DNA from: Bacillota bacterium
GTDB taxonomy: Bacteria; Bacillota; Clostridia; Lachnospirales; Lachnospiraceae
Reading direction: 5' to 3'
Assembly: GCA_023428655.1 (NCBI GenBank)
Contig: JAEYXC010000081.1
Coordinates: 1-25,159, forward strand
DNA: 25,159 nt
The notes below the pieces were generated by a model, which made no database searches, was not told the DNA's origin, and saw nothing but the letters and a program-made list of their open reading frames with translations. Positions within the stretch are counted from its first letter, which is position 1. Each line of letters opens with the position of its first letter. The translations under genes were made by a program, and so were the position numbers. Of the stretch, positions 1 to 6,263 are shown piece by piece.

Positions 1-1
1 G

Positions 2-787
2 GCCGCCGGTATTGCCCATGAGATTAATAATCCCATGGGTTTTGTAAAAAGCAATTTTGACATCCTACATAAATACTTTAATCGTGTAATAGAATTTATT
101 ACTTTTGTACAAGATAGAATAAATGAGTATGAGTTCAAAAGCGATACTGAATTCAGCCAAGCTGCAGAAATCATAGGCAACAAATATAAAGCATTAAAGA
201 TTGATTCCATCATGGCTGAACTGGAGGGCATCTTCAGCGATTCAGAAAGTGGTATCAACCGTATCACTGAGATTGTTCAATCCTTACGAGTATTTGCCCG
301 ATCCTCCAAAGATGATGATATGGATATGAATGTGTTACTGGAGTTGATTAATCAGGTTGTTCTTATCACAAAAAACGAAGTAAAGTATGATGCGAATATA
401 GAATTGGATGTTCCGGATGATATTGTAATCTATTGTAATCGAATTCAATTGGGTCAGGTCTTTGTTAATATAATATTGAATGCTGCTCAAGCGATTCAAT
501 CACAGAAACGATCCGAGCTGGGGCTGATTAAAATTATTGCTCGGAAGGAGGACCAGAACATTATCCTATGGTTTATAGATAATGGTCCCGGCATACCCGA
601 AGAGAATATTTTAAAGATATTTGAGCCCTTCTTCACAACCAAAGAGATCGGACAAGGAACCGGCCTCGGCTTAAGCATATCCTATGATATTATCGTAAGC
701 AAGCACAAGGGTTCCATCGATGTGAAAAGTGAATTAGGAAGAGGAGCCACATTCATTATAACACTACCAATCGTTACTGAAATATAG
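2..787 (+). CDS. Sensor histidine kinase, C-terminal part (5' end outside window)
   Basis: This is the catalytic part of a two-component histidine kinase. The reading frame is open from base 2, so the true start lies upstream of the window. The first visible residues are AAGIAHEINNPMGFV, which is the HisKA H-box, with the phospho-accepting His encoded at 17-19. An N-box-like stretch (QVFVNIILNAAQAI), a G1 box (DNGPGIP), an F-box (FEPFFTTK) and a G2 box (GTGLGLSIS) follow, so the ATPase domain is complete and looks active. The HEINNP...GFV type of H-box with a long inserted helix region before the ESxxGxxRI segment is common in kinases that partner with receiver-only outputs. The input domain is not visible, so the signal is unknown. 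The stop lies 40 bases before the next gene on the same strand, which suggests an operon with the two receiver proteins. Family assignment is secure; function is inferred. Confidence 0.93.
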   Translation, partial: AAGIAHEINNPMGFVKSNFDILHKYFNRVIEFITFVQDRINEYEFKSDTEFSQAAEIIGNKYKALKIDSIMAELEGIFSDSESGINRITEIVQSLRVFARSSKDDDMDMNVLLELINQVVLITKNEVKYDANIELDVPDDIVIYCNRIQLGQVFVNIILNAAQAIQSQKRSELGLIKIIARKEDQNIILWFIDNGPGIPEENILKIFEPFFTTKEIGQGTGLGLSISYDIIVSKHKGSIDVKSELGRGATFIITLPIVTEI

Positions 788-827
788 CATTGGGATAATA
801 CACAAAAGAGAAAGGCACGGTGATGTT

Positions 828-1862
828 ATGTATGAAAGCTACTCGGTGCTCTTCGTCGATGATGAGATTAATATCCTAAGCTCTTTAAGACGAGGCTTGC
901 TGGAAGAGGAATACAATTGTCATTTTGCAGAAAGTGCCAAAGGTGCTGTTGAAATCCTGAAACAGAAGAAAATACAAGTGATCATTACCGATATGAGAAT
1001 GCCCGAAACAAATGGACTTGAACTTCTGAAGCATGTAGATACCAACTACCCTTCCATTGTTAAAATCGTCCTATCCGGATACACACAGCTTCCTCAGGTA
1101 TTAGCAACCATAAACCAGGTTAAGATTTTCAATTTCATCACGAAGCCCTGGAATATTGATGAACTGATCGTTATCATTCGAAGAGCTCTCGATTATTTTA
1201 TCCTACAGGAGGAGAATGAAAAATATAAGACCTTACTTGAGACACAGAACCTAGCCTATCAAAATATATTAAAGCGAATTGATGAGATAGTGGATCAAGC
1301 CAAAAGAAGTACGGAGCTGCTACGAAGTATCTGTAACGAGCTTTTAAGCTTTGGGAAGGATTTTACACCACTAGAGCGAACCCTGCATAACAAAGTACTT
1401 TCCATGCAATATGAAATATATCAAGTATTAAGTAAAGCGATTACTCCTGATCGTAAGGAATTGAGCAGTAAGCTGTTACAGCATAAGCTCTCAGAGCGAA
1501 TACAAGCTCAATTTCCGGAGACAGTGATTGATAAACGTACTACGGGAGAATGCTGTATTCTGACGAATGATACCATGCTCGAAGCAGTAATTTCCTCCAT
1601 TCTTATTTTGTTTCATGATGAATTTACACAAAACGGACTTTATGTAAACTTTAAAAGCACGAACAAGTTTACGATTTCAATTATTTCCAGGTCTCTGGAT
1701 AGTGAGGCTGCTCCAAGAAATAATGACATGACAGTCTTTCAGACAAAAATGGCATATCTCAAAAATATAATCGGAAGGATTTGTGGACTATGCCATATAA
1801 CACTGCAGATACTCGATAAGGAGGACAATCTTGCGATTGGTTTTTCTTTCGATGAACACTGA
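828..1862 (+). CDS. Response regulator: receiver domain plus degenerate kinase-like C-terminus
   Basis: The protein has 344 residues. Residues 1-125 form a receiver domain with acidic pocket D11/D12, phospho-acceptor D55 (ITDMRMPE), S83 (VLSGY) and K106 in the TKPW motif, so it should be phosphorylatable. From about 125 to 170 there is a helical, probably coiled-coil linker. The rest (about 170-344) matches no common output domain that I recognise: no HTH, GGDEF, HD-GYP or HDOD. Its shape resembles a histidine-kinase core: a long helical segment, then a TNDTMLEAVISSILILF stretch where an N-box would be, then short beta-type strands ending in GFSFDE. It lacks the N-box Asn and the G1/G2 glycines. 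I read it as a possible pseudokinase or phosphotransfer-type module; that is inference. It sits between the kinase gene and the REC-HDOD gene, 28 bases before the latter. Confidence 0.85.
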   Translation: MYESYSVLFVDDEINILSSLRRGLLEEEYNCHFAESAKGAVEILKQKKIQVIITDMRMPETNGLELLKHVDTNYPSIVKIVLSGYTQLPQVLATINQVKIFNFITKPWNIDELIVIIRRALDYFILQEENEKYKTLLETQNLAYQNILKRIDEIVDQAKRSTELLRSICNELLSFGKDFTPLERTLHNKVLSMQYEIYQVLSKAITPDRKELSSKLLQHKLSERIQAQFPETVIDKRTTGECCILTNDTMLEAVISSILILFHDEFTQNGLYVNFKSTNKFTISIISRSLDSEAAPRNNDMTVFQTKMAYLKNIIGRICGLCHITLQILDKEDNLAIGFSFDEH

Positions 1863-1890
1863 ATTTTACTTAAAGAAAGGATGATGGGGT

Positions 1891-3078
1891 ATGAAAAAGA
1901 TTTTAATCGTGGATGATGAGGTCCAGATCTTAAAAGCGTTGTCAAGAATGTTCTTTGACACGGACTATGAGATTTTTACTGCAGAAAATGGCATGGAAGC
2001 AATCCGGCTGATTGAGAATACCGAAATTGATATGGTAATCAGTGATATGCGAATGCCTCTTCTTGACGGCTATGAGCTTTTAAGTATAGTGAAGGAGAAA
2101 TACCCTAAGATTATCCGAATCATACTTAGCGGATACGCCGAAGAAAAGCCTATGTTTCGTGCACTTTTGCATAACGTAGCGAAATTATATGTATTTAAAC
2201 CCTGGAATAACAATGAGCTGCTGGATAATATCAATAAGTTATTTGCTGATGATGTGGTCCTTAATTCAGAGGATTTAGTGAGCTCAATCAAAACCATTGA
2301 CTGTAATTCACATATGCCTGATCACTGCGCAAGGCTTATTAACCTCATTGAGGAAGAAAATATGGATGCTCTGGTCAACGAACTGGAAGCGGAAGATGAA
2401 ATCTCTTCTCTCCTTATTCAGGTTGCCAAGTCAGCCGTTTACGGCGTAATGCCAAATACCGTCAAGCAGGTCGCCTATTATATTGGCCTTCATAACATGA
2501 AAAGCTTTATCCACTGGGCATGTGTAATCAATAGCCAAAAGCAGGAGGCGCATTCGACCGACTCACAGATATTATGGCAGCATGCATACCTGACTAATCG
2601 AATTTTCCTCTTCCTGTATGAAACCTTTTTTCACAAGCAACCTCCGGAGGCTACCATGTTCGCCGGGTTAATGCATAACATCGGTTTCATTCTATTAAAC
2701 GGAAGCCAGCAGGGTTCCTTAAATAAGGACTCTAATACTGTTGATGATTACGCAAAGATGGATCTGGATGATTATGAACTGAAGCATCAGGAAATCGGTG
2801 GTTACCTTTTAGATATGTGGGATATTCCCTTTCCGATGTATGAGGTCGCAATGTTTCATCATCGACCTACTAATCCATCCATCGTTCATCATGAATTGGT
2901 ATCCTGTGTACACATCGCACAGCATTATGCTTGGGTATGCTTAGGAGCTACCATGTCAGAAGCGGTTTCAAAGGAAGTCTTTGATCGAATTGATATTGAT
3001 GTGGATGATTTTGAGAAAAGACTCAGTCGTTATCTCAAATGCGATCATGACAAGATCCGAACCAAGGTTTCTATATAG
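1891..3078 (+). CDS. Response regulator with receiver and HDOD domains
   Basis: The protein has 395 residues. Residues 1-120 are a receiver domain with D8/D9, phospho-acceptor D52 (SDMRMP), S80 (ILSGY) and K103 (FKPW). Residues from about 140 to 340 look like an HDOD domain, a non-catalytic relative of HD phosphohydrolases used in signalling: helices, the MHNIGFILLN segment, and FHHRPTNPS in the position of the family's HHxP motif. HDOD-receiver proteins are known from chemotaxis, motility and c-di-GMP-linked circuits, but the output here is unknown. A purine-rich ribosome binding site (AAAGGATGATGGGG) precedes the ATG. It is the last gene of the plus-strand operon with the kinase and the other receiver protein, so the kinase at 2-787 is the obvious phosphodonor. 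The domain call is solid, the pathway is not. Confidence 0.88.
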   Translation: MKKILIVDDEVQILKALSRMFFDTDYEIFTAENGMEAIRLIENTEIDMVISDMRMPLLDGYELLSIVKEKYPKIIRIILSGYAEEKPMFRALLHNVAKLYVFKPWNNNELLDNINKLFADDVVLNSEDLVSSIKTIDCNSHMPDHCARLINLIEEENMDALVNELEAEDEISSLLIQVAKSAVYGVMPNTVKQVAYYIGLHNMKSFIHWACVINSQKQEAHSTDSQILWQHAYLTNRIFLFLYETFFHKQPPEATMFAGLMHNIGFILLNGSQQGSLNKDSNTVDDYAKMDLDDYELKHQEIGGYLLDMWDIPFPMYEVAMFHHRPTNPSIVHHELVSCVHIAQHYAWVCLGATMSEAVSKEVFDRIDIDVDDFEKRLSRYLKCDHDKIRTKVSI

Positions 3079-3126
3079 GACAAAACGATAAAAAGTGATC
3101 TTAAATTATATTAACGAAGTTATCAA

Positions 3127-3160
3127 ACACTGGAAAGTGCACTTGCGAACCTTCCAGTGT
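3127..3160 (+). repeat. Inverted repeat (hairpin) downstream of the signalling operon
   Basis: ACACTGGAA at 3127-3135 pairs with TTCCAGTGT at 3152-3160, a 9-bp stem with a 16-nt loop. It stands 48 bases after the REC-HDOD stop and immediately before a much stronger hairpin. It has no U-tract of its own, so it may be an RNA-stabilising or accessory terminator stem. Confidence 0.6.
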
Positions 3161-3164
3161 CATG

Positions 3165-3221
3165 AAAAGATGGATACACCTCCCTCATACTTAATGTATA
3201 GGAGGTGTATCCATCTTTTTT
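3165..3221. terminator. Strong bidirectional intrinsic terminator between convergent genes
   Basis: Positions 3165-3183 (AAAAGATGGATACACCTCC) are an exact reverse complement of 3201-3219, a 19-bp stem. The 17-nt loop can itself close with ATAC/GTAT. A run of six T follows on the plus strand, and TTTT follows on the minus strand. It lies between the end of the plus-strand signalling operon and the end of the minus-strand nox/YkgJ genes, so it can terminate both. Confidence 0.9.
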
Positions 3222-3274
3222 CTAAGGCTTTCCATACTCAATGGTATTCTTCTGGATTGCCTCTTTATTATTGC

Positions 3275-3550
3275 TTAGGAGGTTTCCTTCTCCAATTGCT
3301 CAAGATATTCCATCGCAGCCCGGTTATTCGTCCCACACATCTCCTCGGAAGGCATTAGGCTGGAACAAACTGCAGGTCGCATGGATGATTGAAAAAGCTT
3401 ACAAAGGTTATCCTCTGTTAACTGAATACATCTGATTCCTGCGGGCTTTCCTTCCGGCATCCCTGGGATCGGTGAGGAGATGGAAGGTGCAATGCAACAG
3501 GCACCGCATCCCTTTCTGCAATGGATCGCTGATCGATTTTGATCAGACAT
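3275..3550 (-). CDS. YkgJ/UPF0153-type cysteine-cluster protein
   Basis: A 91-residue protein with the hallmark of the YkgJ (UPF0153) zinc- or iron-chelating family: CRKGCGACC near residue 12, then ISSPIPGMPEGKPAG, a later Cys in GIRC, then CKLF, a VC within RPAVC, and CG. These cysteines form the expected metal-binding set. It resembles the small YeiW-like subgroup, in which the SSPIPGMPxGKPA stretch is conserved. The exact role is unknown; the family is thought to bind a metal. Its ATG overlaps the end of the NADH oxidase gene by 8 bases (ATGTCTGA), a typical translational-coupling layout, so the two proteins are probably made together. It ends about 50 bases before the bidirectional terminator. 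Confidence 0.88.
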   Translation of the reverse strand: MSDQNRSAIHCRKGCGACCIAPSISSPIPGMPEGKPAGIRCIQLTEDNLCKLFQSSMRPAVCSSLMPSEEMCGTNNRAAMEYLEQLEKETS

Positions 3551-4907
3551 TACTGAGTACCAGCGTTCTCTCCTGCTCCAGCGCTGCCTGTGCTAATAGG
3601 TTCAGATAGTTCCAGGGTCGGTCAAAATGAGGCTGGAAGAAGAAATCCACGTATGCCAAATCTTCAATTGTCATCCTGTTCTGTATCGCCAGGGATAGGG
3701 TATTTGCTGATTGTGTGATATCATACTTGGACATAACCTGTCCTCCCACAATACGATTCGTATCCTCTTCATATACCAGCTGCATCAGGATTTCCTCCGT
3801 CGTCGGCATAAATTCCGGACGGTAATTATCCTTAACCAACACGGAACGAACCTTCAAACCAAAAAACTCTGCGCTGCCAACGGTAACACCGGTGGAACCG
3901 ATGTTGTATCCAAACAGATGAAGTCCGGAGGTGGACTGAGTTCCCCTATATTTTACCTTCGGTTCTGCAATATTCTTACCGATAAGCATACCCATTCGTA
4001 CTGCATTGGTTGCCAATGGGATATATGCCTGACCGCCATTGGGATTGTAATGCACTGCACAGCTGTCTCCGGCTGCAAATATATCCGGGTCACTGCTTCT
4101 CATATATTCATCAACGACAATCGCTCCGTTTGGCAGCATATCTACCTTACCCTTAAGAAGCTCATTGTTCGGGCGGAAACCTACACAAAGAATGACTAAA
4201 TCTGCTTGGTATTCACCCTTTGCAGTCACAACAGCACTGACCTCGCCCTGTTCATTTGCCACAAAGCGTTCCACGGATTGGTTCAATGCCAAGGTAATGC
4301 CACGGTCCATCAAATCCCTTTCTAAAATATCTGTAAATTCCTTGTCGAGATACTTATTCAAGATACGATCCAGCCCGTCAATTAAGGTTACCTCCTTACC
4401 GGATTCACGGAAGGCTTCTACCAACTCAATTCCGATGTAGCCACCACCAACGATTACTACCCGACTAGCATCCTGCACCTTATCAATAATTACATTTGCT
4501 TGTTCATAATTCTTGCATAATAGAATATTCTTACTGTCTATTCCGGGAATAGGGGGAATAATCGGCCAGGATCCGGTGGTATTCACAAGCTTATCATAGC
4601 TTACTACTACCTCTTCTTTGGTAATTAGATTCTCAGCTATGACCTTCTTCTGGTCAGTATCAATGGATTTAACATTATGTCTGATTTTAATCGAAGCACC
4701 CATTGTACTAAGCTCATCCGGGCTTGAATAAAATAAACCGGCTGCATCCTTTACAACTCCACCTACATATAGCGCAATTCCGCAGGATAGAAAGGAAATA
4801 TTATCATTTCTCTCAAATACTGTTACCTCCGCATCCGGATTCTCTCTTAATATTGTCTTAACTGCTGCTGTACCCGCATGAGTACATCCTATTACCACTA
4901 CCTTCAT
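3543..4907 (-). CDS. nox: NADH oxidase (FAD-dependent, Cys-type pyridine nucleotide-disulfide oxidoreductase)
   Basis: The 454-residue length is normal for Nox2/CoA-disulfide-reductase-type enzymes. The N-terminal FAD-binding fold starts MKVVVIGCTHAG. C42 in SFLSCGIALYVGG is the single redox cysteine (sulfenic acid in NADH oxidase). VVIVGGGYIGIELVEAF near 150 is the NADH-binding Rossmann motif, and IFAAGDSCAV near 275 is the second FAD motif. The C-terminal dimerisation domain ends with the FFFQPHFDRPWNYLN segment typical of NADH oxidases. The expected reaction is oxidation of NADH with reduction of O2 to water, used by anaerobes for oxygen defence and NAD+ regeneration. The start is supported by AAGGAG ten bases upstream. 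It is probably co-transcribed with the cysteine-cluster gene. CoA-disulfide reductase is the main alternative; sequence alone does not fully separate the two. Confidence 0.93.
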   Translation of the reverse strand: MKVVVIGCTHAGTAAVKTILRENPDAEVTVFERNDNISFLSCGIALYVGGVVKDAAGLFYSSPDELSTMGASIKIRHNVKSIDTDQKKVIAENLITKEEVVVSYDKLVNTTGSWPIIPPIPGIDSKNILLCKNYEQANVIIDKVQDASRVVIVGGGYIGIELVEAFRESGKEVTLIDGLDRILNKYLDKEFTDILERDLMDRGITLALNQSVERFVANEQGEVSAVVTAKGEYQADLVILCVGFRPNNELLKGKVDMLPNGAIVVDEYMRSSDPDIFAAGDSCAVHYNPNGGQAYIPLATNAVRMGMLIGKNIAEPKVKYRGTQSTSGLHLFGYNIGSTGVTVGSAEFFGLKVRSVLVKDNYRPEFMPTTEEILMQLVYEEDTNRIVGGQVMSKYDITQSANTLSLAIQNRMTIEDLAYVDFFFQPHFDRPWNYLNLLAQAALEQERTLVLSNV

Positions 4908-5079
4908 TGCGATCCAACTCCTTTTCCATCTTATAATATATGTGCTCTGTAATACGATCGTTTCCTGTTTCTGAATTCATCAATATTCACTATTCATAAG
5001 ATTGTATCCAAATACATCATACTTTAGTAATCTATTGATTTGCTTCAATAATTATATAATAATTACTGTTATTAACATT

Positions 5080-5118
5080 ATACAATATAATTGTATCAAA
5101 CAAAATAGTAAAAAGCAA
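5080..5118 (-). promoter_or_regulatory. Candidate nox promoter with palindrome over the -10
   Basis: On the minus strand TTGCTT (5118-5113) and TACAAT (5095-5090) are separated by 17 bases, a fair sigma-A promoter. The -10 lies in a 7-bp inverted repeat with a 3-base spacer: ATACAAT at 5080-5086 and ATTGTAT at 5090-5096. A repressor bound there would block the promoter. The distance to the nox ATG is about 180 bases. The region 4908-5188 is very AT-rich, so chance matches are possible. No standard Rex box is present. Confidence 0.4.
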
Positions 5119-5188
5119 TCAATTGACAATATAATATCAAATACTTTTGTATTATATATCCAAAGAGGGAAGGATATCATTTCCCTTA

Positions 5189-6061
5189 TTATGTACGTTG
5201 GCATTGTTTCCGATCAAAAACCTCACTCAACAGAGTGGCACCAAGAATTAAAGCTCCTCCCAGAAGCTGTAGCATGGACAGACCCTCTCCAAGAAAAAGA
5301 CCGGACATCAGAATTGCGAATATCGGATCCGTATAGCTAAGAACGGCCACAGTCTGCCCCTTCAGCTTCTTCATACCGGTAAAATACATAAGATATGCCA
5401 ATCCTGTGTGGATAAAACCCATTATGACTAAAAACACTGCAGATTTCATATCAATATGGAATATTTTTATTTGCTCCGTCAATAAAATGTATGGAAATAA
5501 TACTAGGGTTGCCGCACTGATCTGAATTATGGTGGTCTCCAATCCGGATAACCCCTTTAAGAACTTATTCAAAATGACTACACTCGCATATAACACTGCC
5601 GCTGCCAGTCCATAACCGATTCCTATAACGTGATTCCTTCCCCCCGTGCCATTTCCGACAATCAGAAACATTCCTCCGAGAGCAGCAAGGATACAGCCTA
5701 CTTTTAGTGTCGTCAGTCTCTCCTTCAATAAAAAGGGAGAAACGAGTACTACAAATACAGGAGCAAAATAATAGCTTAAAGTAGCATTGGCAATTGATGT
5801 ATATTTATATGCTTCAAACATCAATATCCAATTAAATCCAATTCCGACACCGGATATGATCAGAAGAAGTAAGTTCGGCTTAATCTTTCGCCAGGATATC
5901 CTTTCCTTCAGCACTCTGCCGGCCAGAAGAAGGAAAACACTTCCGATTATTCCTCTTGTTAATGCAATTTGACCCGAGGATAATAAGATATTCCTGGATA
6001 CTAGTCCAATACTTCCGAATATCATCATTGCACCAATATAAATCAACTTCGCTTGTCTCAT
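5189..6061 (-). CDS. EamA/DMT-family membrane transporter
   Basis: About 290 residues with ten hydrophobic segments arranged as two repeated EamA halves (each about five helices), the drug/metabolite transporter fold. Signature features include the N-terminal Arg-rich loop after helix 2 (ALTRGIIGS), the NATLSYYFAPVFVVLVSPFLLKE-like segment at the end of the first half, and the matching SYTDPIFAILMSGLFLGE segment in the second. It probably exports or imports a small metabolite; the substrate cannot be deduced. An upstream in-frame ATG at 6076 is also possible, with AAGGA in the repeat region. I prefer 6061 because GGGAG sits eight bases before it and the protein then begins MRQAKL like relatives. 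It follows the 5'-nucleotidase gene after a tandem-repeat spacer. A weak AGGGAA/TTCCCT hairpin lies just after its stop (5165-5186). Confidence 0.88.
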   Translation of the reverse strand: MRQAKLIYIGAMMIFGSIGLVSRNILLSSGQIALTRGIIGSVFLLLAGRVLKERISWRKIKPNLLLLIISGVGIGFNWILMFEAYKYTSIANATLSYYFAPVFVVLVSPFLLKERLTTLKVGCILAALGGMFLIVGNGTGGRNHVIGIGYGLAAAVLYASVVILNKFLKGLSGLETTIIQISAATLVLFPYILLTEQIKIFHIDMKSAVFLVIMGFIHTGLAYLMYFTGMKKLKGQTVAVLSYTDPIFAILMSGLFLGEGLSMLQLLGGALILGATLLSEVFDRKQCQRT

Positions 6062-6085
6062 TTCAATTGCTCCCATTCATGCTTA

Positions 6086-6263
6086 TTCCTTCGTGTATTT
6101 TACACTTACTGGTTCCTTCGTGTTCTTTCTTGTCTTTTAACACTCATTCGTTCCTTCGTGTTCTTTCTTGTCTCTTTACACTCATTCGTTCCTTCGTTTA
6201 TCTTAAACTCGCTCGCTGGAGCTACTTTGTCCTCTTTCTTGTTTTTTGACTCTTTCTTTTGGC
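6086..6263. repeat. Degenerate 38-bp tandem repeat spanning an intergenic gap and a gene 3' end
   Basis: Copies begin with TTCCTTCG at 6086, 6113, 6151 and 6189. The two central copies (6113-6150 and 6151-6188) are 38 bp each and nearly identical; both contain TTCTTTCTTGTCT and end CACTCATTCG. The outer copies are truncated or diverged. A further related copy (CTCTTTCTTGTTTTTTGACT, about 6232-6251) lies inside the Lys/Arg-rich end of the 5'-nucleotidase gene. The block fills the space between that gene and the EamA gene. Confidence 0.75.

Noticed and set aside
3095..3435. Two short plus-strand reading frames
   Set aside because: They run through the terminator hairpins and opposite the YkgJ-type gene, which has clear family motifs on the other strand.
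5067..5077. TGTTATTAACA as a Rex site for nox
   Set aside because: The half-sites are too close; the Rex consensus needs a longer spaced palindrome.
5123..5156. TTGACA-like plus-strand promoter
   Set aside because: The -35 is perfect, but no acceptable -10 occurs at 16-18 bases and no plus-strand gene follows.
5002..5340. 112-codon plus-strand reading frame
   Set aside because: Its second half lies antisense to the EamA gene and its first half is an AT-rich promoter region with no ribosome site; the composition is not that of a protein.
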